Below, in pieces: positions 11,482 through 23,577 of a stretch of DNA of 64,000 nucleotides. Source of the stretch: Lactobacillus sp. (GTDB taxonomy: Bacteria > Bacillota > Bacilli > Lactobacillales > Lactobacillaceae); the NCBI GenBank assembly GCA_022651245.1, contig JALCQM010000005.1, positions 17,860 to 81,859 of the forward strand. The letters run 5' to 3'. Both the position numbers and the translations under genes were made by a program. The notes beneath the pieces were generated by a model. The model saw nothing but the letters and a program-made list of their open reading frames with translations. It did no database searches and was not told the origin of the DNA. Every line of letters begins with the position of its first letter. Position 1 is the first letter of the stretch.

Positions 11482-11554
11482 CACACAGCCACATCCTGAC
11501 GCCTGATCGCGTTAGGGTATGATTCGACTACTAATGGAAGGGAGTGGCACAACC

Positions 11555-12046
11555 ATGGCTTCATTAGGTGATATGCTTTTTCTGCTGGTCACTTTTGCTG
11601 TTTTGCTGGTTTTAGTCGGCAAGTTCGCGTGGAAGCCCGTCACCAAGATGATGGACACTCGCGCCGACAAGATCAACAACGACTTAGACTACGCAGAAAA
11701 CGCGCGCACTGAGGCCCAGGCACTTCAAGAGAAGCGCCAAGCCGAACTCAAAAACTCCCAAGCCGACGCCGTTAAGATCGTCTCTCAGGCGAAGGAAAAT
11801 GGTGAAAAGCAACGACAACAACTCGTGGACGCAGCGCATACTGAAGTTGCGACCCTGAAGGCCAACGCACAACAAGACATCGCGCAACAAAAGCAAGATG
11901 CCTTGAACAGTGCTAAAGATGACGTTGCTGAGCTCTCGCTGGCAATTGCCGGCAAGATCATCGGCAAGGAATTGAATGCGGACGATCAACAAACTTTGAT
12001 CGATAGCTACATCAAAGGGTTAGGTGATGCCAATGGCACTCACTAA
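11555..12046 (+). CDS. atpF: F0F1 ATP synthase subunit b
   Basis: N-terminal TM plus long coiled coil; operon position. Confidence 0.9.
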   Translation: MASLGDMLFLLVTFAVLLVLVGKFAWKPVTKMMDTRADKINNDLDYAENARTEAQALQEKRQAELKNSQADAVKIVSQAKENGEKQRQQLVDAAHTEVATLKANAQQDIAQQKQDALNSAKDDVAELSLAIAGKIIGKELNADDQQTLIDSYIKGLGDANGTH

Positions 12047-12578
12047 TGCCGTCGTAGCACCGCGTTATGCGCGGGCGTTGTTTGAAGCGGCTCAAGATAC
12101 GGACCAACTCGACAACGTGCACACAGAGCTCGATGCGTTGCGTGAAATCCTCACGCAAAACGCAGGTTTACTGCCGACCTTAACGGCAGTGACCGTTTCT
12201 CAAGAGAACAAACAAGCATTGGTGGACACCCTCAAGCAAGGGGCGTCTAGCCTCGTCGCTAATCTGGTGCAAGTGAGTTTTGAATATGGCCGAATTGCTG
12301 CACTGCCAGCGATTATCGCTGATTTTGAACAGCGATATGCTGACTCGATCGGGCAACTCGACGCGACCATTACGACCGCCGTTGAGTTGAACGCTACCCA
12401 GCAACAGGCCTTAAGCCAAGCCATTGCGGCTCGTTTTGGGGCAAAGCAAGTGCAGTTGACCACTACCATTGATCCGAGTGTTCTCGGTGGGGTGATGGTC
12501 CAAACGCGCACAGCCGTCATTGACGGTACCGTGCGCACGCGCTTAGCCAAATTACGCGCGCAATTGTTGGCAAAATAG
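12033..12578 (+). CDS. atpH: F0F1 ATP synthase subunit delta
   Basis: ALTNAVVAPRYARALFEAAQ; C-terminal LGGVMVQTRTAVIDGTVRTRLAKLRAQL. Confidence 0.92.
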   Translation: MALTNAVVAPRYARALFEAAQDTDQLDNVHTELDALREILTQNAGLLPTLTAVTVSQENKQALVDTLKQGASSLVANLVQVSFEYGRIAALPAIIADFEQRYADSIGQLDATITTAVELNATQQQALSQAIAARFGAKQVQLTTTIDPSVLGGVMVQTRTAVIDGTVRTRLAKLRAQLLAK

Positions 12579-12590
12579 TAATATAGTTGA

Positions 12591-14150
<1,560 letters not shown>

Positions 14151-14161
14151 GGAGGTGCCGC

Positions 14162-15082
14162 ATGGCTGAATCATTAATGGACATCAAGCGCCAGATCGCT
14201 TCGACCAAGAAGACCGGCCAGATCACCCAAGCCATGCAAATGGTTTCCGGTGCGAAGCTGTCTCAAATCGAAAAGCGCGCTGGTAACTACCAAGTGTATG
14301 CCAATAAGGTGCGCGAGATCGTGACGCATTTGGCTGCCGCACAGCTCTTGCAACTGGAAAAAATGCAAGAAGGCGGGGGCAAAGACGCCAAGCAAGGGTT
14401 TAAAGTGGCGAGTCTTTTACAACAGCGGCCCGTTAAGAAAACCGGCTATCTCGTGATCACCAGTGATCGTGGCTTAGTCGGCGGTTATAACAGCACGATC
14501 TTAAAGGCCATGATGCAAATGATCAAAGACGACCACAAGTCGCCAGAGGAATATTGCATCTTGGCAGTTGGCGGCACCGGGGCAGACTTTTTCAAAGCTC
14601 GGGGCGTCGATTTGGCCTATGAATATCGTGGCGTCTCCGACGTGCCGACCTTCAACGAGGTCCGCGAAATCGTGAAGACCGCGGTGACGATGTTTGATAG
14701 TGGTGTGTTCGACGAACTTTATGTTTGCTATAACCACCATATCAACTCCTTGACTTCGGCGTTCCGCGCAGAAAAGATGTTACCGATCACTGACTTGGAT
14801 GTTTCTGAAGTCGCTGATAAGAACATCGACTACCTGACTGAACCAGATCCAGACGCCGTGTTGGAAGCAATTTTGCCTCAATATGCGGAAAGTTTGATCT
14901 TTGGCTCAATTATGGATGCCAAAACGGCGGAACACGCCGCTTCGACAACTGCAATGAAGAGCGCCACCGATAACGCCAACGACCTGATCTCACGGCTATC
15001 TGTGACCTATAACCGGGCACGACAGGCAGCCATCACCACCGAGATCACAGAAATCGTGGGCGGCGCCAACGCACTAGAATAA
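14162..15082 (+). CDS. atpG: F0F1 ATP synthase subunit gamma
   Basis: MDIKRQIASTKKTGQITQAMQMVSGAKL; ITTEITEIVGGANAL C-terminus. Confidence 0.96.
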   Translation: MAESLMDIKRQIASTKKTGQITQAMQMVSGAKLSQIEKRAGNYQVYANKVREIVTHLAAAQLLQLEKMQEGGGKDAKQGFKVASLLQQRPVKKTGYLVITSDRGLVGGYNSTILKAMMQMIKDDHKSPEEYCILAVGGTGADFFKARGVDLAYEYRGVSDVPTFNEVREIVKTAVTMFDSGVFDELYVCYNHHINSLTSAFRAEKMLPITDLDVSEVADKNIDYLTEPDPDAVLEAILPQYAESLIFGSIMDAKTAEHAASTTAMKSATDNANDLISRLSVTYNRARQAAITTEITEIVGGANALE

Positions 15083-15084
15083 AA

Positions 15085-15192
15085 CAGAGCGAAGCTGAGC
15101 GCTTTAAGCGGTGTGTGTAAGCCAGCCTGGGTGCGTTATGGCGATAGCCATGGCGTGACCGGGATGACTTACACGCAACCGCGGTGCTCAGC
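15085..15192 (+). repeat. Structured repeat unit (type A), fused to next unit without spacer
   Basis: CAGAGCGAAGCTGAGC...CTTACACGCAACCGCGGTGCTCAGC; arm GCTGAGC pairs GCTCAGC; lacks its own GCTCGAC tail. Confidence 0.75.
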
Positions 15193-15304
15193 GGCGCGGT
15201 TATGGGTGACGGGCTAACAGGGCTTGGTGGTGAGTGGCGACAGCCACACGGCGCCGAGACCGGTTAGAACGCGCACCCATGCGCCGAGAAGCTCGACTAA
15301 GAAA
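15193..15304 (+). repeat. Structured repeat unit (type C)
   Basis: GGCGCGGTTATGGGTGACGGGCTAACAGGGCTTGGTGGTGAGTGGCGACAGCC...GGTTAGAACGCGCACCCATGCGCCGAGAAGCTCGAC. Confidence 0.8.
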
Positions 15305-15429
15305 CAGAGCGGCACAACCCGGTCTTAGGCATGTGACTAAGGCGGCTTGGGTGCGTTATGGCGACAGCCATAGCGTGACCGAGACGACTTAGACGCAATG
15401 CCGTTGGGTTGAGAAGCTCGACTAAGAAA
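15305..15429 (+). repeat. Structured repeat unit (type A)
   Basis: CAGAGCGGCACAACCCGG...CCGTTGGGTTGAGAAGCTCGAC; CAACCC pairs GGGTTG. Confidence 0.85.
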
Positions 15430-15553
15430 CAGAGCGGCGCAAGGACGGGTTTAGGTGAGTGTATAAGACAGCGTGGCACGATGCGGCGATAGCCGTAGCG
15501 GGACGCGATGACTTATACGCCTCACCGTTGTCCTTGAGAAGCTCGACTAGAAA
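15430..15553 (+). repeat. Structured repeat unit (type B)
   Basis: CAGAGCGGCGCAAGGACGGG...CCGTTGTCCTTGAGAAGCTCGAC; nearly identical to next unit. Confidence 0.85.
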
Positions 15554-17181
<1,628 letters not shown>

Positions 17182-17195
17182 GGAGGCGAAGCAAC

Positions 17196-17627
17196 TTGGC
17201 CGAACTTTCTAATGTTGTAACGGTCAACATCGTGACTCCTAACGGGTTAGTGTACGATCACCACGCCGACTTGGTCGTTGTCAAAACGATTGCAGGTGAG
17301 CTGGGGATCATGGCTAACCACGAACCTGTCGTTGCCCCGCTGGTGATCGGTGAAGTGCGTGTGCGCCGCACCGATAACCCTGGGCATGAAGACGTGATCG
17401 CGGTCAACGGTGGCTTCATGGAGATGTCCAATAATACGGCCTCCATCGTGGCTGATTCTGCTGAACGTGAACGGGATATCGATTTGACCCGTGCGCAAGC
17501 TGCGCGTGATCGGGCGCAACGCCGGATCGAAGAAGCGAAGACAAAATCCGACCCAGACGAGCTGCAACGCGCTCAGGTCGCTTTACGTCGCGCGATCAAC
17601 CGAATCAACGTCAAGACTGGCAAGTAG
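17196..17627 (+). CDS. atpC: F0F1 ATP synthase subunit epsilon
   Basis: VNIVTPNGLVYDHHADLVVVKTIAGELGIMANHEP. Confidence 0.94.
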   Translation: MAELSNVVTVNIVTPNGLVYDHHADLVVVKTIAGELGIMANHEPVVAPLVIGEVRVRRTDNPGHEDVIAVNGGFMEMSNNTASIVADSAERERDIDLTRAQAARDRAQRRIEEAKTKSDPDELQRAQVALRRAINRINVKTGK

Positions 17628-17666
17628 CCAAAATAAGAATGGGCTGAGACTAGTCCATTATACGAG

Positions 17667-17710
17667 CGTCCTCGCATCACGATTCGTTTTTGAATCGCGA
17701 TGCGAGGACG
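17667..17710 (+). terminator. Terminator-like inverted repeat after atpC
   Basis: CGTCCTCGCATC-CGATTC...GAATCG-GATGCGAGGACG. Confidence 0.65.
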
Positions 17711-17807
17711 TTTGTGCTTTCAGCCGATGGTTCTTGGGCGGTGGTGACTGATGGCCATGGGGTGAACAGGATAGTGTATAATGGGGAAAGCGAATGGAGG
17801 AATTTCA

Positions 17808-18047
17808 ATGTATCAATCTATGGGGCTCTCAGCGGCATTGACGCTGATCTCACACTTACTGTTTATCTTGGTGGCGTTCCGCCTATTATCGACTTCAGTA
17901 CGGTTTGACAAACTCTTACGACCGAATCATGTCCGTGAAAGTCGCTTGTTAATGTTGTTTATTGCCATCGGACTGGGGTATTTGGTCAGCTCCTTTTTCC
18001 TGTCGGTCATCGAAGCGTCACGCAACCTGCCGTACCTCTTGCGCTAA
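17808..18047 (+). CDS. DUF1146 small membrane protein (YwzB-like)
   Basis: 79 aa with two predicted TM segments, downstream of atp operon and upstream of mreB. Confidence 0.7.
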   Translation: MYQSMGLSAALTLISHLLFILVAFRLLSTSVRFDKLLRPNHVRESRLLMLFIAIGLGYLVSSFFLSVIEASRNLPYLLR

Positions 18048-18072
18048 GTCACTGGTACGCCTGAATTCTTAG

Positions 18073-18101
18073 TTGTTGCCGCGTGCGCCGTATGTTATTA
18101 T
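18073..18101 (+). promoter_or_regulatory. Putative sigmaA promoter of mreB
   Basis: TTGTTG-N17-TATTAT. Confidence 0.5.
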
Positions 18102-18160
18102 CGAAGGGTTGAATAAAATTGGCCTGCGTGGGCCAAAAAGCCAGATCAAGGAGAGTAATA

Positions 18161-19150
18161 ATGGCAAAAGACATCGGCATCGATTTGGGGACCGCTAACG
18201 TTCTCATCAATGTGAAGGGCAAAGGCATCGTGTTGAACGAGCCGTCTGTCGTTGCGATCGACACCAAAAACGGTAAGGTACTGGCAGTCGGTACCGAAGC
18301 ATATAAAATGGTGGGTCGTACTCCCGGTAATATCAAGTCGATCCGGCCGTTAAAAGATGGCGTGATCGCTGATTTTGATATTACTGAAGCGATGTTGGAA
18401 TACTTCATCAACAAGCTGAATGTGAAAGGCTTCATGTCTAAGCCAAACATCTTGATCTGCGCACCGACGAACGTGACGAGCATTGAGCAAAAGGCGATCA
18501 TTCAAGCGGCCGAGAAGTCTGGCGGTCGGCGTGTCTACTTGGAATTTGAACCGAAAGTCGCAGCCGTTGGGGCCGGGCTGGACATTTTCCAACCGCAAGG
18601 CAATATGGTGATCGATATGGGCGGTGGCACCAGTGATGTCGCTGTCTTGTCGATGGGCGAGATCGTGACGAGCCGTAGCCTGCGCTTAGCCGGGGACAAG
18701 ATGGACGCCGCGATCGCGGCTTACGTGAAGAATAAGCATCAGTTGTTGATCGGGGAACATACCGCTGAACAGATCAAGATCCAGATCGGCGCAGTGTATG
18801 AAGCTGATCCAGAAGAAACGATCGAAGTGCGTGGCCGCGACATTGCGACCGGCTTACCGCGCGAAGTCGTCGTGACTTCGGCTGAGGTGTCTGATGCCTT
18901 GCACGAGACCATGATGCAGATCGTCGCTGCGGCCAAAGACGTCTTGGAACAGACACCACCCGAGTTGTCTGCAGATATCATCGATCGTGGGGTCATGCTG
19001 ACAGGGGGTGGCGCACTGTTGAAAGGCGTCTCCAAGCTGTTTGCAGCGGAGCTCAAGGTGCCGGTCTTGCTGGCAGATGATCCACTGGATGCGGTCGCTT
19101 TAGGCACAGGGGTCTTGTTGGATAACATCGCGCACCATAAGCAGTATTAA
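18161..19150 (+). CDS. mreB: Rod shape-determining protein MreB/Mbl
   Basis: MAKDIGIDLGTANVLINVKGKGIVLNEPSVVAID; actin-fold motifs. Confidence 0.94.
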   Translation: MAKDIGIDLGTANVLINVKGKGIVLNEPSVVAIDTKNGKVLAVGTEAYKMVGRTPGNIKSIRPLKDGVIADFDITEAMLEYFINKLNVKGFMSKPNILICAPTNVTSIEQKAIIQAAEKSGGRRVYLEFEPKVAAVGAGLDIFQPQGNMVIDMGGGTSDVAVLSMGEIVTSRSLRLAGDKMDAAIAAYVKNKHQLLIGEHTAEQIKIQIGAVYEADPEETIEVRGRDIATGLPREVVVTSAEVSDALHETMMQIVAAAKDVLEQTPPELSADIIDRGVMLTGGGALLKGVSKLFAAELKVPVLLADDPLDAVALGTGVLLDNIAHHKQY

Positions 19151-19176
19151 GCGCGTAAGACCACAAGGAGGACAGC

Positions 19177-19347
19177 ATGAGTGCAGGTTATGCCAAGCGG
19201 ATTTTACGCAAGTTAGGGTGGGGTGTTTTGATCGCCTTAATCGTCTTGATCATTGGCGCGATGGCTGGATTTGGCATCGGTGGCGGTAACCCGTGGCGGG
19301 TCTTTTTACCTAGCACGTGGGGGCACATCGCTGACTTCTTGAAATAA
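19177..19347 (+). CDS. EpuA-like small membrane protein (annotated as DNA-directed RNA polymerase subunit beta family in lactobacilli)
   Basis: 56 aa [66 protein letters not shown]; stop overlaps yidD start. Not in supplied ORF track. Confidence 0.7.
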   Translation: MSAGYAKRILRKLGWGVLIALIVLIIGAMAGFGIGGGNPWRVFLPSTWGHIADFLK

Positions 19348-19646
19348 TGCGGTACTTACTACTGGCGCTCGTGCGCTTTTATAAGCTGGCGATTTCACCG
19401 CTATTGCCGCCAAGCTGCCGTTACTACCCGACGTGTTCGACGTATACCTATCAGGCATTGGTCAAACACGGGGCATTCAAAGGCAGTTTAATGGGGATCG
19501 CGCGGATCTTACGGTGCAATCCTTTCGTGCACGGCGGGGTCGATCCAGTGCCGGATTATTTTACCTTACGGCGGAATCCAGACCCAGACCGTAACATCGA
19601 TGAAGCGTTGAATTGGGATCATTATCATGGGAGGAAACATGGCTAA
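19347..19646 (+). CDS. yidD: Membrane protein insertion efficiency factor
   Basis: [31 protein letters not shown]. Confidence 0.93.
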   Translation: MRYLLLALVRFYKLAISPLLPPSCRYYPTCSTYTYQALVKHGAFKGSLMGIARILRCNPFVHGGVDPVPDYFTLRRNPDPDRNIDEALNWDHYHGRKHG

Positions 19647-19860
19647 GGAACAAAAAATTCAGGTCGTGCAAGAAGACGTGACCAGAAATGGACACACCGT
19701 CTCGGTCTTGACCGTTAACAAAAACGAGATCGGTTACGTTGAAACCACCGACGACCGCTTCAATGCTTATCTGGCTGGGAACACAAGCGCGAACCACTTC
19801 AAGTCCATGGACGACGCGGTCAACTTCTTGATCGCGGAGTACCACCTCCATCACAGTTAA
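19639..19860 (+). CDS. DUF2969 family protein
   Basis: [54 protein letters not shown]. Confidence 0.75.
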   Translation: MAKEQKIQVVQEDVTRNGHTVSVLTVNKNEIGYVETTDDRFNAYLAGNTSANHFKSMDDAVNFLIAEYHLHHS

Positions 19861-19876
19861 GAATAAGTTGCATTCA

Positions 19877-19907
19877 CCACGCCGGAATTGTTTTCTGGCG
19901 TGGTTTT
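19877..19907 (+). terminator. Rho-independent terminator
   Basis: CCACGCC...GGCGTGG followed by TTTTT. Confidence 0.7.
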
Positions 19908-19966
19908 TGGTGTAATGGAGACCGTAGCATGCGTAAATTTATAGAAGTAGTGACGGGAGAATTATT

Positions 19967-21169
19967 GTGGCACAAGAAATGACGGAGAATCAAAACGAGA
20001 ATCGGATCGACTACGGGATTATTTTGTCGGTCATGCTACTGGCTTTGATCGGCATGGCCGCGATCTACATGGCAGTCGACAATGATACCAGCGCGAGTTC
20101 ATCGCCGCTGCACGCGTTGATTATGCAAGGCGTGTGGTACGTGATCGGCGGTGTCGGGATCTTTTTCGTGATGCAGTTTGATACCGAGCAACTCTGGCGG
20201 ATCGCGCCGATCCTGTATGGTTTGGGCATTTTCTTGCTCGTGGCGGTCCTGTTCTTATATGACCGTACCGTGGCGGCCAGTACGGGGGCGAAGAGTTGGT
20301 TCTCGATGGGGCCGATCACCTTCCAGCCTTCAGAGGTCATGAAACCCGCCTACATTCTGATGTTGGGCCGGGTGGTTACCAACCACAACAGCAATTACAC
20401 GCATTCGACGGCCAACGATTGGCGCCTGATCGGTGAGATGTTGCTGTGGACCTTGCCTGTGTTAGTCTTGATGAAGTTGCAAAATGACTTCGGGACGATG
20501 CTCGTGTTCATGGCGATTTTTGCCGGGGTCGTGCTGGTTTCTGGGACGACATGGAAGATCATCGCGCCGATCGCAGGGGCCTTCGTCGTGGTCGGTGGCA
20601 GTGCGATCTTGCTGGTGACGCAAAGCTGGGGGCGTACGATCTTATCGCACATCGGCTTCAAGGCCTATCAGTTTAGTCGGATCGATTCGTGGATGAACCC
20701 GTCTGGTGCGACTAGTGGCGATTCCTATCAGCTATGGCAATCGATGAAAGCCATCGGGTCGGGCCAGTTAACGGGACGTGGCTTCAATAATATCAAGGTG
20801 GCCGTGCCGGTGCGGGAATCAGATATGATTTTTTCGACGATCGGCGAAACCTTTGGCTTCATCGGTTGTGCCGTCGTGATTTTGTTATATTTCCTTTTGA
20901 TTTATCAGATGATCCGCGTTACCTTTGATACTAAGAACGAATTTTATGCGTATATTTCCACTGGGGTCATCATGATGATCTTATTCCACGTTTTTGAAAA
21001 CATCGGCATGAACATTGGCCTGTTGCCATTGACCGGGATCCCGCTGCCGTTTATCTCGCAAGGGGGCTCCTTCCTACTGGCGAATATGTTATCGGTGGGC
21101 ATGGTCCTATCGATGCGCTACCACCATCAAAGCTACATGTTCAGCGGAGAATCAGAAAACTTCGATTAA
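19967..21169 (+). CDS. rodA: SEDS-family peptidoglycan polymerase (RodA-like)
   Basis: Multi-TM; TGIPLPFISQGGSFLLANM SEDS signature. Confidence 0.88.
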   Translation: MAQEMTENQNENRIDYGIILSVMLLALIGMAAIYMAVDNDTSASSSPLHALIMQGVWYVIGGVGIFFVMQFDTEQLWRIAPILYGLGIFLLVAVLFLYDRTVAASTGAKSWFSMGPITFQPSEVMKPAYILMLGRVVTNHNSNYTHSTANDWRLIGEMLLWTLPVLVLMKLQNDFGTMLVFMAIFAGVVLVSGTTWKIIAPIAGAFVVVGGSAILLVTQSWGRTILSHIGFKAYQFSRIDSWMNPSGATSGDSYQLWQSMKAIGSGQLTGRGFNNIKVAVPVRESDMIFSTIGETFGFIGCAVVILLYFLLIYQMIRVTFDTKNEFYAYISTGVIMMILFHVFENIGMNIGLLPLTGIPLPFISQGGSFLLANMLSVGMVLSMRYHHQSYMFSGESENFD

Positions 21170-21176
21170 CCAAAAC

Positions 21177-21300
21177 CAGAGCGGAGCATCGCGGTTTTAG
21201 CAATGTGTGTAAGGCAGCGTGGGTGCGTACCGGCAACGCCGGTGCGTGACCGCGATGACTTACACGCAATTGCGTTGCGATGCGCAGCTCGACGAGAAAC
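21177..21300 (+). repeat. Structured repeat unit (type A)
   Basis: GCATCGC pairs GCGATGC; GCAATGTGTGTAAG pairs CTTACACGCAATTGC. Confidence 0.9.
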
Positions 21301-21422
21301 CAGAGCGGAGCAAGCCGATTTTAGCAATGTGTGTAAGGCGGCCTGGGTGCGTCGCGGCACGCGGCGTGACCGGGACGACTTACACGCAATTGCGTTGGCT
21401 TGCGCAGCTCGACGAAGAACCC
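21301..21422 (+). repeat. Structured repeat unit (type A)
   Basis: GCAAGCC pairs GGCTTGC; central hairpin GTCGCGGCACGCGGC. Confidence 0.9.
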
Positions 21423-21547
21423 CAGAGCGGAGCAAGCCGGTTTTAGGGGTGGGTATAAGGCGGCGTGACGCGTTATGGCGAAGCCATAGCGTGGCGCGAC
21501 GACTTATACGCAACCCCGTTGGCTTGCGTAGCTCGACGAAAAAACCC
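21423..21547 (+). repeat. Structured repeat unit (type B)
   Basis: GCAAGCC/GGCTTGC; GGGGTGGGTATAAG/CTTATACGCAACCCC; TATGGC/GCCATA. Confidence 0.9.
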
Positions 21548-21672
21548 CAGAGCGGAGTGGCACGGTTATGGGTGACGAGCTAACAGGGCTTGGTGGTGGG
21601 TGGCGACAGCCGCACACCGCCGAGACCGGTTAGAGCGTTCGCCCATGTGCCACGTAGCTCGACGAAGAAAAC
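21548..21672 (+). repeat. Structured repeat unit (type C)
   Basis: GTGGCAC/GTGCCAC; ATGGGTGA.../...CGCCCAT; GCTAAC/GTTAGAGC. Confidence 0.9.
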
Positions 21673-21795
21673 CAGGGCGGAGCAAGCCGATTTTAGCAAT
21701 GTGTGTAAGGCGGCCTGGGTGCGTCGCGGCACGCGGCGTGACCGGGATGACTTACACGCAATTGCGTTGGCTTGCGTAGCTCGACGAAGAAAACC
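21673..21795 (+). repeat. Structured repeat unit (type A)
   Basis: Near-identical to 21301-21422. Confidence 0.9.
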
Positions 21796-21920
21796 CAGAG
21801 TGGAATGGCACGGTTATGGGTGACGAGCTAACAGGGCTTGGTGGTGGGTGGCGACAGCCGCACACCACCGAGACCGGTTAGAGCGTTCGCCCATGTGCCA
21901 CGTAGCTCGACGAAGAGAAC
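21796..21920 (+). repeat. Structured repeat unit (type C)
   Basis: Near-identical to 21548-21672. Confidence 0.9.
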
Positions 21921-22036
21921 CAGAGCGCAGGGCCGCGCATTTAGCGCTGTGTGTAAGGCAGCCTGGGTGCGTCGCGGCACGCGGCGTGACCGGGACGACT
22001 TACACGCAATTGCGTTGGCTTGCGTAGCTCGACGAA
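21921..22036 (+). repeat. Structured repeat unit, chimeric (5' and 3' arms do not match)
   Basis: 5' CAGAGCGCAGGGCCGCGCATTTAGCGCTGTGTGTAAG versus 3' CTTACACGCAATTGCGTTGGCTTGCGTAGCTCGAC. Confidence 0.8.
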
Positions 22037-22062
22037 ACCCCATCAAATCCAGGAGGCACAGC

Positions 22063-22353
22063 ATGGCACAATATTTTTGGCAAGAGACAGTAGCAGATAA
22101 AGTACGGATCGGCTTGACGGCGAGTGCACAAGAAACCTTCGGCCAAATCAAGTTCGCAGACTTGCCGCAAATTGGGCGGCAGGTGACGGTTGGCAAACCG
22201 TTCCTGGCAATTGAGGCGGAAAAGGCGGTCTTAGACTTAGACGCCCCGTTATCAGGGCAGATCGTGGCCGTGAATACGCGTGCCGCAGATGACCCGGCTT
22301 TATTGGATTCGACCGCTAAAACGGATAATTGGGTGGCGGAGATCAAGGCGTAG
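22063..22353 (+). CDS. gcvH: Glycine cleavage system H-like lipoyl-domain protein
   Basis: MAQYFWQETVADKVRIGLTASAQETFGQIKFADLPQIGRQV...AIEAEKAVLDLDAPLSG lipoyl-Lys context; ATG 22063 with RBS AGGAGG. The track start 21838 is inside repeats. Confidence 0.85.
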   Translation: MAQYFWQETVADKVRIGLTASAQETFGQIKFADLPQIGRQVTVGKPFLAIEAEKAVLDLDAPLSGQIVAVNTRAADDPALLDSTAKTDNWVAEIKA

Positions 22354-22377
22354 TCTCATATTTTTCTCATCTTAAGC

Positions 22378-22406
22378 TTGACAACTAGGTGTCAATTCAG
22401 TATCAT
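22378..22406 (+). promoter_or_regulatory. sigmaA promoter of met T-box operon
   Basis: TTGACA-N17-TATCAT; also internal inverted repeat TTGACA-actagg-TGTCAA. Confidence 0.8.
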
Positions 22407-22437
22407 CGTAGACAATTCAACGTAACAAACGAACGAT

Positions 22438-22682
22438 GTGAGAGAGTAAGGCTTGCTAGACTGTACAGAAAACCCTGGCGAATGAGAGAGGGGTAGCGCG
22501 CAGGCCTGAAGATGGCTCACGGATCGGTGCACCGAGCTCCTTTGGAGTAAGGCTGCAATGGGTGGCGACCATTATCTCGCAGGCGGGTTACTTGACCCGT
22601 TAGTGAGGGCAGCTTAGCTGTCGAATTAGAATGGTACCGCGGGATGACCGCTTCTAACTAACGTTAGGGGCGGTCATTTTTT
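22438..22682 (+). ncRNA. T-box riboswitch, methionine specifier (AUG at 22512-22514)
   Basis: Stem I GTGAG/CTCAC and AGGC/GCCT enclosing specifier loop AGAGTA / GAAGATGG; T-box AATGGTACCGCGG; terminator GACCGCTTCTAAC...GTTAGGGGCGGTC-T6. Confidence 0.92.
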
Positions 22683-22728
22683 GTTGCCGATCATGGACGT
22701 TTGGGACCAAATTTAGGGGGATTTTAGA

Positions 22729-23544
22729 ATGAAGTTGTGGAAAAAAGTAGTGGCGGCTGTGGCCGTGGCGTTATCAGTTTTCGCTTTGGCCGCTTGTGGC
22801 AATAGCAGCACGGCAAAGAGCTCGACGGTGAAAGTCGGGATCATGAGTAATGATAAAGAGATCTGGCAAGATATTCAAAAGCGCCTCAAGAAGCAAGACG
22901 TCAACATCAAGCTGGTTGAATTCACCGATTACAACACACCGAACAAGGCGCTGGATGACGGCGACATCCAACTGAACTCCTTTCAGACCGTTCAGTTCAT
23001 GGATGCTTGGAACAAGAAGCATAAAGACACGATCACCGCTGTCGGCAACACCTACCTTGGCCCGATGCGCGCTTACTCCAACAAGATCAAATCCTTGAAG
23101 GACCTCAAGCAAGACGGCAAGGTGTCAGTGCCAAATGACGCGGCTAACGAAGGCCGGGCATTGCAGCTGCTGGAAGCCAACGGGCTGATCAAGCTCAAGT
23201 CTGGGGTCACGAACCCAACGATTCGCGACATCAGCGAAAACAAGCTGAACTTGAAGATTTCTGAACTCGATGCCGCACAAACTGCGCGTAGCATGAACGA
23301 TGTGGACGCTGCGATCGTCAATAACGATATCGCCGCAGCGGCAAAGCTCGATCCTAAAGATGCGATCAACGTCGAAAAAATCGGCAAGAACTCCCAGCCC
23401 TTTATCAATGTGATCGCGGCGGCTTCGAAGAAGGATAAGCAAAACAAGACCTACAAGAAGATCGTGAAAGCTTACCAAACCAAGCAAACTGAGAAGCTGA
23501 TGAAGAAGTACTACAAGGGCTCTACCGTACCTGCCTGGAAGTAA
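22729..23544 (+). CDS. metQ: Methionine ABC transporter substrate-binding lipoprotein (copy 1)
   Basis: Lipobox VFALAACGNS; NlpA family motifs. Confidence 0.9.
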   Translation: MKLWKKVVAAVAVALSVFALAACGNSSTAKSSTVKVGIMSNDKEIWQDIQKRLKKQDVNIKLVEFTDYNTPNKALDDGDIQLNSFQTVQFMDAWNKKHKDTITAVGNTYLGPMRAYSNKIKSLKDLKQDGKVSVPNDAANEGRALQLLEANGLIKLKSGVTNPTIRDISENKLNLKISELDAAQTARSMNDVDAAIVNNDIAAAAKLDPKDAINVEKIGKNSQPFINVIAAASKKDKQNKTYKKIVKAYQTKQTEKLMKKYYKGSTVPAWK

Positions 23545-23577
23545 CGCAATAGAGCCACATTCAAAAGGGGTGAGCAC

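Noticed and set aside
21177-22036. tRNA cluster interpretation of the repeat units
   Set aside because: No T-loop GGTTCRA, CCA or anticodon-stem pattern; helix lengths do not fit a cloverleaf.
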